A DNA stretch of 64,000 bases, taken from assembly GCA_963808315.1 (NCBI GenBank), contig CAWEFK010000003.1, positions 70,368 to 134,367 of the forward strand, written 5' to 3'. The translations under genes and the position numbers were made by a program. The notes beneath the pieces are model-generated. The model made no database searches and had not been told where the DNA came from. It saw only the letters and a list, made by a program, of their open reading frames with translations. The first letter of the stretch is position 1, and each line of letters starts with the position of its first letter. Of this stretch, positions 44,901 to 52,856 are shown piece by piece. The stretch comes from Palsa-504 sp963808315. Its GTDB lineage: Bacteria; Actinomycetota; Actinomycetes; Streptosporangiales; Streptosporangiaceae.

Positions 44901-45386
44901 CAGTGGCTGGAGCAGCGGTACGGCCAGCAACTGCTCATCGACGACAGCGACCTGTTCGGCGCGTCCGAGGACGACGACTTCGCCCCCCTCGCCGAGCTCC
45001 GGGCGCGGTTCGAGCGGAGCGAGTGGGCGGACCGCTGGCCACAGGCCGTCGAGGTGCCGTTCGAGACGCTGCTCGGCGACCGGCTGGTCCGCGGCCGGAT
45101 CGACGCGGTGTTCGGCTCAGTGTCCGATGGGGACCCGGACGGCGGTTTCGACGTGGTCGACTGGAAGACAGGGGCCCCGCCCCGGTCCGACGCCGAACGG
45201 CACGCCGTCTCCGTCCAGCTCGCGGCCTACCGGCTGGCCTGGGCGGCGCTGGCGGGGGTGCCGGTCAGCGCGGTGCGGGCGGCGTTTTACTACGTCGCGC
45301 ACGGCCAGACCGTCCGTCCCGCCGATCTGCTCGACGAGGCGGGCCTGACCGCGCTGATCGAGCAGGTGCCCCTAGGGGTGCTCTGA
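41977..45386 (+). CDS. adnB: AdnB-type helicase-nuclease, two frameshifts and an in-frame GC element
   Basis: Partner of AdnA in break resection. The assembled protein is about 1135 residues. Helicase motifs are VIAGAGSGKSETMAARLVWL, LTFTRKAAAELAERVRSRL, VVLLDEYQDTSHAQLVLLRS, VGDPCQSIYGWRGASAGNLR, and LTVHAAKGLQWPAVFVPG. The C-terminal nuclease has RRGTAFHQWLEQRYG, GRIDAVFGSV and DVVDWKTGAPPRSDAE (Asp, Asp, Lys). Frame changes fall near 43262 and 43600. Between them the reading is RPSDIAVLCRKRSQFVPLRR, expected for helicase domain 2B. A Pro/Gly-rich insertion of about 40 residues between helicase and nuclease domains comes from a palindromic element (44559-44682). Leaderless GTG start behind a PafBC-type promoter. 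Its 3' end is partly duplicated at 47271-47613. Confidence 0.92.
44559..44682. repeat. GC-rich palindromic insertion element in adnB (copy 3 of 3)
   Basis: About 124 bases. It shares with the accA copy the core GGGGGACGATCCCCCCC, AGACCCCCC, GCTCACGGGGGG, then adds further palindromes (GGGCCCCCCTTGAGGGGGGC, and GGTCCCCCGGGCTTGGG pairing with CCCGGGGGACC). It is inserted in frame in the linker between helicase and nuclease, in the gene's own orientation. Confidence 0.8.
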
Positions 45387-45953
45387 GACCAGCACGGCCT
45401 GCGTCCGGGGGACCAGCGCCTCGAAGACGTGCGGCACGTCGCCGGGGTAGCAGATGTAATCGCCCGGGCCGAGCTCGGCCGTCTCCCCGGCCACGCTGAC
45501 CAGGGCCCGGCCCGCGCCGATCACGACGTGCTCGAGCACGCCGGGCCCGTGCGGCTGGGACGCCCGCGGCTGCCCGGGTTCGGCCACGATCCGGTACACG
45601 TCGCAGCGGGCGCCCGGCGGGCTGGTGGCGAGCAGCGTGGCCTGGTAGCTGGCCTGCGCGGCGGCCACCGTCGGCCCCTCGCCGGCCCTGATCACCTGGG
45701 TGCGCGGCCGCGGCGGGTCGAGCAGCCGGGAGAACGGCACGTCGAGCGCGACGCAGATGGCCCACAGCGTCTCCAGGCTGGGGTTGCCCGCCCCGGACTC
45801 CAGCTGGGACAGCGTGGACTTGGCGATCCCGGCCCGGCGGGCGACCTCGGTCAGGGACAGCCCGGCCTGACGGCGCTCCCGCCGCAGTGCGGCCGCGATG
45901 ACCTCAAGCGGCGCGCCCGCCCGAGACCCGGGGACCGGGTCGGTGTTCGTCAT
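45372..45953 (-). CDS. XRE-cupin transcription regulator
   Basis: Regulator with an N-terminal helix-turn-helix (LRRERRQAGLSLTEVARRAG followed by IAKSTLSQLESG, about residues 22-55) and a C-terminal cupin domain (HGPGVLEHVVIGAGRALVSV, then LGPGDYICYPGDVPHVFEAL) that binds a small ligand. 193 residues. It is divergent from azlCD, and a perfect GTTCGT-N4-ACGAAC palindrome lies in the 53-base spacer, so it probably controls both itself and the exporter. Its 3' end overlaps the end of adnB by 15 bases. XRE-cupin regulators next to azlCD are common in proteobacteria and actinobacteria. Confidence 0.93.
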   Translation of the reverse strand: MTNTDPVPGSRAGAPLEVIAAALRRERRQAGLSLTEVARRAGIAKSTLSQLESGAGNPSLETLWAICVALDVPFSRLLDPPRPRTQVIRAGEGPTVAAAQASYQATLLATSPPGARCDVYRIVAEPGQPRASQPHGPGVLEHVVIGAGRALVSVAGETAELGPGDYICYPGDVPHVFEALVPRTQAVLVSEHP

Positions 45954-45964
45954 ATAAGTCCACC

Positions 45965-45980
45965 GTTCGTTTTGACGAAC
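45965..45980. promoter_or_regulatory. operator GTTCGT-N4-ACGAAC between the XRE regulator and azlC
   Basis: Perfect 6-bp arms with a TTTG spacer in the short divergent promoter region. It is the most likely binding site of the adjacent XRE-cupin protein. Confidence 0.75.
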
Positions 45981-46006
45981 AACTCCTGCTGGCCCACAAT
46001 GGGCCT

Positions 46007-46708
46007 ATGAGTTCGATAACCAGAACTCTAAAGCGCAGGGTGCTCCCCGTCCTACCCGGGACGGTGTGCCGCGACATCGCGCTGACCTGCCTGGCCGTGA
46101 TGCTCACCGGCCTGTCCTACGGGGCCGTGGCGGTCGCCTCCGGGTTCCCGCTGTGGGTGCCGGCGGCGCAGAGCGTGTTCGTGGTGGCCGGCGCCTCGGA
46201 GTTCTTGTTCATCGGGATCGTCGCCGCGGGCGGCAACCCGCTCGCCGCGGCGCTGGCGGGCTGGCTGGTGAACGGCCGCCACCTGCCCTACGGCCTGGCC
46301 CTGCCCCCGGGCGTCACCGGCCGCGGCTGGCGGCGGATCGGCGGGACCCACCTGATGAACGACGAGACCGTCGTGTTCACCCTGGCCCAGCCCGATTACC
46401 CGCGCCAGCGCGCCGTCTACTGGGTCTGTGGCCTGGGCATGCTCGCCAGCTGGTCAAGCGGCGCCGTCCTCGGCGGCCTGATCGGCGGCGCGGTGCACGA
46501 CACCGGCGCGTTCGGCCTGGACGCCATGTTTCCCGCGGTGATCCTGGCCCTGATCGTTCCGTCGCTGCGCGACCGGGCCACGCAGCAGGCCGCCGTGGCC
46601 GGCGCCGTCATCGCCCTGGCTGCCGCCCCGTTCCTGCCCGCCGGCCTGCCCGTCCTGCTCGCCCTCGCGGCCGTCCTCCTCCTGGTCCGCGACCCGGCCG
46701 CGTCGTGA
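46007..46708 (+). CDS. azlC: AzlC-family branched-chain amino acid exporter, large subunit
   Basis: Integral membrane subunit of the AzlCD (BrnFE-like) exporter, which expels branched-chain amino acids or analogues. The 233 residues contain the family signature LTGLSYGAVAVASGFPLWVP and AAQSVFVVAGASEFLFIGIV, GWLVNGRHLPYGLALP, and THLMNDETVVFTLAQPDY, with six to seven hydrophobic helices. The ATG at 46007 lies just after the XRE operator. azlD overlaps its stop (GTGA). With three attenuated branched-chain operons nearby, export of excess product is a fitting role. Confidence 0.92.
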   Translation: MSSITRTLKRRVLPVLPGTVCRDIALTCLAVMLTGLSYGAVAVASGFPLWVPAAQSVFVVAGASEFLFIGIVAAGGNPLAAALAGWLVNGRHLPYGLALPPGVTGRGWRRIGGTHLMNDETVVFTLAQPDYPRQRAVYWVCGLGMLASWSSGAVLGGLIGGAVHDTGAFGLDAMFPAVILALIVPSLRDRATQQAAVAGAVIALAAAPFLPAGLPVLLALAAVLLLVRDPAAS

Positions 46709-47028
46709 AGGACACCACGCTGGTCGTCACCGGGATGGCCACCCTCGCCGCCGGCACGTACGCCATCCGCTGGGCCGGTCCGGCGCTGCGCACCAGGGTC
46801 AGCTTTCCGCCCCGGGCCCAGCGACTGCTCGAGGCCGCCGCCGTGGTCCTGCTCGCCGCCCTGGTGGCCACCACTGCCCTGACCCAGGGCCACGGCTTCT
46901 CCGGCCTGGCTCGCCCGGCCGGCGTGCTGGTGGCCGGCGTGCTGGCCTGGCGCAAGGCCCCGTTCCTGGTCGTCGTCCTCGCCGCCGCCGCCGTCACCGC
47001 ACTGCTCCGCCTGCTCGGGGTCCGTTAA
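46705..47028 (+). CDS. azlD: AzlD-family branched-chain amino acid exporter, small subunit
   Basis: Small membrane partner of AzlC with 107 residues and about four hydrophobic helices (TTLVVTGMATLAAGTYAIRW, AAAVVLLAALVATTAL, GVLVAGVLAWRKAPFLVVVL). The motif ATLAAGTYAIRWAG and the PPRAQRLLEAAAVVLLAAL stretch are typical of AzlD. GTG at 46705 overlaps the azlC stop (GTGA), indicating coupled translation. Immediately after its stop begins the mosaic of duplicated fragments (47033-47613). Confidence 0.92.
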   Translation: MKDTTLVVTGMATLAAGTYAIRWAGPALRTRVSFPPRAQRLLEAAAVVLLAALVATTALTQGHGFSGLARPAGVLVAGVLAWRKAPFLVVVLAAAAVTALLRLLGVR

Positions 47029-47032
47029 TCCG

Positions 47033-47270
47033 CTAGTACCGCTCCACCGTCTCGACCTTGGCGGTGAGCGCCCCGGTCACGCCCGGCCGCACGTTCGCCT
47101 TAAGCACCAGGCTGACCCGCGGCGCCCGCGCCGCGACCGCGTCCACCGCCCGCTTGACCACCGCCATCACCTCGTCCCAGTCGCCTCGATGGTGGTGAAC
47201 ATGGCGTCGGTCCGGTTCGGCAGCCCACTGTCCCGCACCACCCGGACCGCCTCGGCCACCGCCTCACCGA
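47033..47270 (-). pseudogene. truncated duplicate of the MTH1187-family gene
   Basis: Read on the reverse strand, this encodes a shifted and truncated copy of the protein at 48728-49027: EAVAEAVRVVRDSGLPNRTD then AMFTTIE, and, after a frame change near 47190, MAVVKRAVDAVAARAPRVSL and RPGVTGALTAKVETVERY, then stop. The N-terminal third is missing and is replaced at 47270 by sequence from the 3' end of adnB. Divergence from the intact copy shows that the duplication is not recent or has decayed. Confidence 0.85.
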
Positions 47271-47613
47271 CCGCCGGCCGCAGGCCGTCGAGGTGCCATT
47301 CGAGACGCTGCTCGGCGACCGGCTGGTCCGCGGCCGGATCGACGCGGTGTTCGCCGATTCACCCGACGGTGGTTACGACGTCGTCGACTGGAAAACCGGT
47401 CGCGCGCCTGACAATGATGCCGAACGGACCGCGATTTCAGTTCAGCTCGCCGCCTACCGCCTGGCCTGGGCGGCGCTCGCCGGGGTCCCCGTCACCCAGG
47501 TCCGCGCCGCCTTCTATTACGTCGCCGACGACCTGACCGTCCGCCCCACCGACCTGCTCGACGAACCCGGCCTGACCGCCCTTATCAACCACGTCCCCGT
47601 CGAGGCCCCGTAA
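47271..47613 (+). pseudogene. duplicated 3' end of adnB (nuclease-domain fragment)
   Basis: Nearly the same as the last 114 codons of adnB. It starts at GCCGTCGAGGTGCC, matching about 45048 on, keeps VPFETLLGDRLVRGRIDAVF, VVDWKTG and SVQLAAYRLAWAALAGVP, and ends LTALINHVPVEAP. About 20-25 percent of residues differ, with most changes at synonymous or surface positions, which suggests that the copy comes from a related adnB rather than a fresh local duplication. It has no promoter or start of its own. Confidence 0.88.
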
Positions 47614-47629
47614 AGGCTCCCGGGTCAAG

Positions 47630-48706
47630 ATGGTCACCGTGGAGACAAGACGGATAAGCAAAATATGTGCTTGCGTATCCATTCTGCTCATGGGCGCAGC
47701 TACCGGGTGCAGCGGCTCGGCGGCACCAACCGGGCCAGGACCCAGCTCCCCTGTGGGCGGCCGGCCTGCCACCGCACGGGCCGGCCCTGCGCCGGCCTGG
47801 GGAGCAGCGACACACCTCGACCACAGCCAGGCTAACGAAGACCCGACATCAGTGTCCTGCCCATCCGCGAGCTTCTGCATGGCCGTGCTCGAATCGGGCT
47901 ACGCGGCCATATACGACGGAACAGCATGGAGCCAGCCCATCGGGGTGTCTTCCTCCGGCGGCGAGCCCGATTCCGTGTCCTGCCCGACCGCCCGCTTCTG
48001 CATGGCCGTGGACGCCCGGGACTCAGCCACCTTTCTGTTCGACGGCAGCAGGTGGAGTTCTGGCGGTACTGTCCCGAGCACCCAGATGGGCATGGCCTCG
48101 GTATCGTGCTCGTCACCGAGCTTCTGTGCCGCCATTGGCAATGGCTCCGACGCGTTCACGTTCAACGGGACCTCCTGGAGCCCCGCCACGGCCATAGACC
48201 CGGCCAACCAGCTGAGCACGGTGTCGTGTCCGAGCGCCAGATTCTGCGCCGCCGTCGACTACGGCCCGAACGTGGTCACCTTCAATGGCACCTCCTGGAG
48301 TAATCCATCCGCCATCGACCTGGGCAGCTACCTGCAGGCAGTGTCGTGCGCATCGGCCAGCTTCTGTGTTGCCATCGATCGCAAGGGGAACGCGTTCACG
48401 TTCAACGGCAGCACCTGGAGCGCGCCCGTCAACGCCAATCCGAACGGTCTCACTATGGGTGAGGGCGGTGTCTCCTGGCCGGTGGTGTCGTGCCCGGCCA
48501 GCAACTTCTGCGCCGCCGTCGACGGCGGCGGCGGGAACGTGGTCACCTTCGACGGCAGTCGCTGGACCGCGCCCGTCAACATCGACTCGAAGGCCGCTCA
48601 CTCGCTGAACGGACCCGTTCTTATCTTCCTCATGTCGGTGTCCTGCCCGTCCGCCACGTTCTGCGTGGCCGGCGACACCACCGGGGATGCGTTCGTCCGG
48701 AGCTAA
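47630..48706 (+). CDS. secreted Cys-rich repeat lipoprotein (beta-propeller-like)
   Basis: Function unknown. 358 residues: a signal sequence (ICACVSILLMGAATGC) with a plausible lipobox ending at Cys, a Ser/Pro/Gly linker, then about six or seven repeats of 42-50 residues. Each repeat has VSCPSAxFCxAV followed by a strand, an FNGTSW-like turn and a variable loop. The paired Cys in every repeat (SC..xFC) probably form one disulfide per blade. The pattern resembles extracellular propellers seen in actinobacteria that bind or coat surfaces. The ATG at 47630 starts 17 bases after the adnB fragment. No partner gene is evident. Confidence 0.75.
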   Translation: MVTVETRRISKICACVSILLMGAATGCSGSAAPTGPGPSSPVGGRPATARAGPAPAWGAATHLDHSQANEDPTSVSCPSASFCMAVLESGYAAIYDGTAWSQPIGVSSSGGEPDSVSCPTARFCMAVDARDSATFLFDGSRWSSGGTVPSTQMGMASVSCSSPSFCAAIGNGSDAFTFNGTSWSPATAIDPANQLSTVSCPSARFCAAVDYGPNVVTFNGTSWSNPSAIDLGSYLQAVSCASASFCVAIDRKGNAFTFNGSTWSAPVNANPNGLTMGEGGVSWPVVSCPASNFCAAVDGGGGNVVTFDGSRWTAPVNIDSKAAHSLNGPVLIFLMSVSCPSATFCVAGDTTGDAFVRS

Positions 48707-48727
48707 GGAGCTAAGGCTCAGGTGTGC

Positions 48728-49027
48728 CTACTCGGGATCCCGTAGCCGCCGCTCCACGGCCTCGACCTTGGCCGTGAGCGCCCCGGTCACCCCGGGCCGC
48801 AGGTCGGCCTTGAGCACCAGGCTTACCCGCGGCGCCCGGGCCGCGACCGCCTCGACCGCCCGCTTGACCACGGCCATGGCCTCGTCCCAGTCCCCCTCGA
48901 TGGTGGTGAACATGGCGTCGGTCCGGTTCGGCAGCCCGCTTTCCCGCACCACCCGGACCGCCTCGGCCACCTCCGCGGCGACCCCCTCGCCGACCCCGAT
49001 CGGCGTGATCGAAAACGCGACGAGCAC
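48728..49027 (-). CDS. MTH1187-family (thiamine-binding-like) protein
   Basis: A 99-residue ferredoxin-like-fold protein of the MTH1187/YkoF type, which binds thiamine or related ligands in some members. The start GTG at 49027 is chosen because GGGAGG lies 6 bases upstream. Motifs are LVAFSITPIGVGEGVAAEVA, VRESGLPNRTDAMFTTIEGD and WDEAMAVVKRAVEAVAARAP, then LVLKADLRPGVTGALTAKVE. The length is standard for the family. It is divergent from the ABC-histidine kinase gene with 113 bases between. A truncated copy lies at 47033-47270. Confidence 0.88.
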   Translation of the reverse strand: MLVAFSITPIGVGEGVAAEVAEAVRVVRESGLPNRTDAMFTTIEGDWDEAMAVVKRAVEAVAARAPRVSLVLKADLRPGVTGALTAKVEAVERRLRDPE

Positions 49028-49140
49028 CGTGACCTCCCAATTTTCTTCCGAACGGACCGCGCTGCGTGCCTCCGGTACTAGTTCAAAGTTGTACAACGCT
49101 ACATCGATCCGCCGCGGCTGATTGCTGCCAGAATGGGTTC

Positions 49141-51684
49141 GTGATAGTAGCTGGCCGGGCTAACGCGCCCCCGCGCGGCGAGGCGGGGCTGCGCGCCGAC
49201 GCCGGCCGGGCCGACGCCGGGCCGCTGCTGAGTGTCTCGGGGCTGAGCGTCAGCTATGGCCAGCTCCGCGCCCTGGACAACGTCAACCTGACCGTGCGGA
49301 CCGGTGAGCTCGTCGCGCTGGCCGGGGAGAACGGGGCGGGCAAGACCACGCTGGTCGGCTGCATCGCCGGGCACGTGGTCCCGGCCAGTGGTGAGATCTT
49401 CTTCGCGGGCCGCCGCGTGCCGGCCGACCAGGCTGCGGCGGTCAAGCAGGGGATCGCAGTGGTCTGGCAGGACCTGGCATTGTGCGACAACCTGGACATC
49501 GCGGCCAACATCATGCTCGGCCGGGAGCGGCCCCGGCTTCTGCTATCGGAGACCCGCTTCCACAGCGAGGTCGTGTCGCTGCTGGCCTCGCTGCGCATCC
49601 CGATCAGCGACACGAGGCGCGACGTCCGCTCGCTGTCCGGCGGGCAGCGCCAGCTGGTGGCGATGGCGCAGGCCATGGGCCGCAAGCCGCGGCTGCTAGC
49701 CCTGGACGAGCCCACGGCCGCGCTCGGGGTGAAGGAAGAAGCCCAGGTCGAAGAGCTGATCGCGGGCCTACGCGAGCAGGGCACCACGATCCTGCTGGCC
49801 TGCCACGACATCGACCAGATGTTCCGGCTGGCCGACCGGATCGTGGTGCTGCGGCAGGGCCGGATCGCGGGTGACCTGCGGACGGCCGACGCCCATCCCG
49901 ATGACGTGGTGGCGCTGATCTCCGGCCAGCAGGCCGGCTCCTCCGCCCGCGAGCAGCTGACCCGGCTGCACGGTCTCACCGACCGGCTGGTCTCGGCCGA
50001 CCCGGCCTCCAGCCTGCCGCTGATCTTGTCCGCGCTGGGCGCGGCGCTCGGCAGCGAGCGGCTGTGCATCCACCTGGTCAGCGACAAGATGCTGCACTGC
50101 GCCGCATCGCAGGGCTTCAAGACCGGGCAGCTCGACCCGTGGAGCCGGCTGCCGTTCGGGCCCGCGGGCGGCCCGGTGGGCGTGGCCGCGGCGGACGAAC
50201 GGCCCATCATCGCCGACAGCGTCCGGCCGGGCGCGGCCTGGGGCAGCTTCCGTGACCTGGTCCGGACGGCCAATGTGGCCAGCTCGTGGTCGGTTCCGGT
50301 GCTCGGGCCCAGCGGGCTGTACGGCGTGATCACCGTGTTCCGGGCCGAGCACGGCGCGCCGGCCCGCGACGAGCTCGCCCTGGTCACCGTCTACGCGGGA
50401 TACGCCGCCAGCGCCGTCGAGCGGGACCGGCTGCTGGACCAGGTGACCACCAGGAACCGGGTGCTGGAGACGATCCGCGAGATGCTGGAGACGCTGGCCG
50501 GCCCGGTCCCGGCCGCCGAAGGGCTGTCCATCGCGGTCCAGTCGCTGCGCCGTGGCCTGCAAGCCCACGAGGTCGCGCTGATCACCCAGCCGGCCGGCCA
50601 GCCCGTGCACTGGCGCGCCTTCGTCGGCCCGAAGGGCACCGACTGGTCATCGGCCACCCCGCCCATGCGCGATATCGCCGAGAGCGCGCTGGGCACTACG
50701 CTCCCCGACGGGGTGGCCCGGCAGCTGGCCAGCAGCAGCCAGCATCGCGTGCGGGCGGTGGCCTTCCTGGCCGCCGGCGGCCCCACCATACTGCTGGCCA
50801 GCTGGCGGCGGGTGCCGCCGACCAAGGAGGAGACGGCGCTGCTGGAGGACGCGGCGCACTCCCTGCGGCTGGCCCTGGAACGGGAGGAGGTCCTGCACGC
50901 CCACCAGGAGGCGGCCGCCCTGCGCAGGTCCCGCGAGCTGCAGCGGGGGTTCCTGTCCCGGATGAGCCATGAACTGCGCACCCCGCTGACCGCCATCAGG
51001 GGCTACGCGTCCAGCCTGATGCAGCCCGACGTGACCTGGGATCGCGAGTCCCAGCAGCGTTTCCTGGACCGGATCGCGGCCGAGTCGGCCCGCCTCAGCC
51101 GCCTGGTCGACGACCTGCTCGACTTCTCCGCGATCGAGTCGGGCACCATTCGCCTGCAGTCGGACTGGTGCGACATCCGGCTGGTGATCGAGGCCGCGAT
51201 CGCCTGCCTGCCGCCGGCCAGCGCCGCGTCGGTCGAGCTGGCCTGTGACGCGGGCCTGCCCGTGGTGTGGGCCGACCACGACCGGCTGGAGCAGGTTTTC
51301 GTGAACCTGCTGAATAACGCGTCGCGCCACAACCCGCCGGGTACCCCGGTGTGCGTGACCGCCGATCACGGGACGTCCGAGGTGGTCATCAGCGTGCGGG
51401 ACGATGGCATCGGCATGCCGCCCGAACTGGCGGCCGCTCCGTTCGAACCCCCCCGCGCCCTTCCGGGCGTCGGCAGCAGCAACGGCGACGGCCACCGCAA
51501 GAGCGCAGGCACGGGCCTCGGCTTGTCCATCGCCAAGGGGATCGTGCAGGCCCACGGCGGCCGGATCGAGCTGACCCCGCTGCCCAAGGGCACCTGCTTC
51601 CGGGTCTACCTGCCGGTCGAGGCCGAGGTCGACGCGAGCCGGATGGCCGCGAACCGAAGGGACCACGACGGTGACGATGACTGA
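49141..51684 (+). CDS. hybrid sensor: sugar-type ABC ATPase fused to GAF-like domains and a histidine kinase
   Basis: A rarely described domain order. GTG at 49141 gives 847 residues. Residues about 28-265 form a complete sugar-importer-type ATPase: Walker A GENGAGKTT (62-70), signature LSGGQ (165-169), Walker B LLALDEP (185-191) and switch His 222. Residues about 275-450 and 455-590 look like two GAF domains. The kinase follows: phospho-acceptor His610 in MSHELRTPLTAIRGYASSL, N box FVNLLNNASRHNP, G1 VRDDGIGMP, G2 GTGLGLSIAKGIVQAHGG. No membrane segment, so it must meet the membrane through a partner. The response regulator overlaps its 3' end, and a sugar ABC importer with a related ATPase follows. 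Inference: the ATPase half may dock on the permease or read ATP/transport state and pass it to the kinase. Confidence 0.93.
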   Translation: MIVAGRANAPPRGEAGLRADAGRADAGPLLSVSGLSVSYGQLRALDNVNLTVRTGELVALAGENGAGKTTLVGCIAGHVVPASGEIFFAGRRVPADQAAAVKQGIAVVWQDLALCDNLDIAANIMLGRERPRLLLSETRFHSEVVSLLASLRIPISDTRRDVRSLSGGQRQLVAMAQAMGRKPRLLALDEPTAALGVKEEAQVEELIAGLREQGTTILLACHDIDQMFRLADRIVVLRQGRIAGDLRTADAHPDDVVALISGQQAGSSAREQLTRLHGLTDRLVSADPASSLPLILSALGAALGSERLCIHLVSDKMLHCAASQGFKTGQLDPWSRLPFGPAGGPVGVAAADERPIIADSVRPGAAWGSFRDLVRTANVASSWSVPVLGPSGLYGVITVFRAEHGAPARDELALVTVYAGYAASAVERDRLLDQVTTRNRVLETIREMLETLAGPVPAAEGLSIAVQSLRRGLQAHEVALITQPAGQPVHWRAFVGPKGTDWSSATPPMRDIAESALGTTLPDGVARQLASSSQHRVRAVAFLAAGGPTILLASWRRVPPTKEETALLEDAAHSLRLALEREEVLHAHQEAAALRRSRELQRGFLSRMSHELRTPLTAIRGYASSLMQPDVTWDRESQQRFLDRIAAESARLSRLVDDLLDFSAIESGTIRLQSDWCDIRLVIEAAIACLPPASAASVELACDAGLPVVWADHDRLEQVFVNLLNNASRHNPPGTPVCVTADHGTSEVVISVRDDGIGMPPELAAAPFEPPRALPGVGSSNGDGHRKSAGTGLGLSIAKGIVQAHGGRIELTPLPKGTCFRVYLPVEAEVDASRMAANRRDHDGDDD

Positions 51685-52384
51685 GGACGCGCGCAAGACC
51701 TGTGCCCTGGTGGTGGAGGACGATCCCAACATCGTCGACCTGATCCGGTCCAACCTCGCCGTGCGCGGGTTCGACACCATCGTGTCCGTGGACGGCATGC
51801 GCGCCCTTCAGCTGCTCGAGACCGAAGACCCGGACATCGTGCTCCTCGACCTGATGCTGCCCGAGGCCGACGGCTTCGAGCTGTGCCGCCAGATCCGTGA
51901 GCGCTCCCCGGTCGCGATCATCGTGGTCTCGGCCCGCGGCGGCGAGCGAGACAAGGTGACCGCCCTGCACATGGGCGCGGACGACTACCTGACCAAGCCG
52001 TTCAGCATCGAGGAACTGCTGGCCCGGATCACCGCGACGCTGCGCCGGACCAGGCCCGCCGCGCCCACCGAGCAGCAGGCGTCCCCGGTCATCGTGGTCG
52101 GCGACATAGTCATCGACCTGGCCCTGCAGCAGGTCCGGCGCAACGGGCAGCCGGTGCACCTGACCCCGACCGAGTTCGCCCTGCTGCGCGAGCTCGCCGT
52201 CAACCGCGGCAAGCTGCTCACCCACGCCCACCTGCTGCGCCGGGTCTGGGGCCACGGCTACGAGACCGAGACCGAGTACCTGCGCGTCTACGTCCGGCGG
52301 CTGCGCGCCAAGCTCGAGGCGGACGACAGCGCCCCGCTCATCTTCACCCAGCCGCGGGCCGGCTATCGCCTGGCCCCCGAATGA
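51671..52384 (+). CDS. OmpR/KdpE-type response regulator
   Basis: Partner of the hybrid kinase. The 237 residues have a receiver domain with acidic pair VVEDDPN, phospho-acceptor Asp60 in IVLLDLMLPEADGFEL, Thr/Ser and Lys in VVSARGG and YLTKPF, and a winged-helix DNA-binding domain (VIDLALQQVRRNGQPVHLTP, TEFALLRELAVNRGKLLTHA, YLRVYVRRLRAKLEADD). The layout is close to KdpE. GTG at 51671 overlaps the end of the kinase gene by 14 bases, giving coupled expression. It is expected to control the ABC importer operon downstream, whose promoter region starts 10 bases after its stop. Confidence 0.96.
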   Translation: MTMTEDARKTCALVVEDDPNIVDLIRSNLAVRGFDTIVSVDGMRALQLLETEDPDIVLLDLMLPEADGFELCRQIRERSPVAIIVVSARGGERDKVTALHMGADDYLTKPFSIEELLARITATLRRTRPAAPTEQQASPVIVVGDIVIDLALQQVRRNGQPVHLTPTEFALLRELAVNRGKLLTHAHLLRRVWGHGYETETEYLRVYVRRLRAKLEADDSAPLIFTQPRAGYRLAPE

Positions 52385-52856
52385 CCTCAATCGCAATTTC
52401 GGGTCACACTCGGATCACAATTGCATTACGCCTGGACTGTCCGTTAACGGTATCTTCACGGGTGGGTGCCGATATTAAGGCCATGTTAATTCCAGGAACT
52501 CTAAGGTGGCACCTATGACGCTGGGCTGCGTTCGTACCAGGCATGCGGTGACGTCTGGCATGTCTGGGTTCGATCGGGTTCTATCCTGCGGATGAGCGTC
52601 TGGGAGGAGGTCGCGTCGGGCTGGTCCGGCGAACAGGTGCCGGGCGTCAGCCGGACGCAATTCGACATCATCATCGGGACGGATTACCGCACGATGACAA
52701 CATTCCGCTGACGGTGAGGAGTTTCGGCCCTGGATTTCTAGTGTCGAATGCAATAACTTCCCTCCGAAGGGACATCACTGCTCCACCGGTGTCCCGGTCG
52801 GCTTATTCGGGTACATTCGGGCGAAAGGGTATAGGGAATGCGAGAAAGTAACAGAA
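52385..52856 (+). promoter_or_regulatory. regulatory region of the sugar ABC importer
   Basis: Gap of 472 bases, noticeably less GC-rich than its surroundings. It holds GTCACA (52403) and ATCACA (52414) in direct repeat 11 bases apart, bracketed by GCAATT (52393) and AATTGC (52419), the spacing expected of an OmpR-family site. CCGTTAACGG is palindromic at about 52442. Short ORFs at 52515 and 52592 overlap as ATGA but have no ribosome site or recognisable product. A -10-like TATAGG lies near 52830. Confidence 0.5.

Noticed and set aside
52515..52711. Two short overlapping ORFs before the binding protein gene
   Set aside because: No ribosome site, no recognisable product and a base composition like the promoter region.
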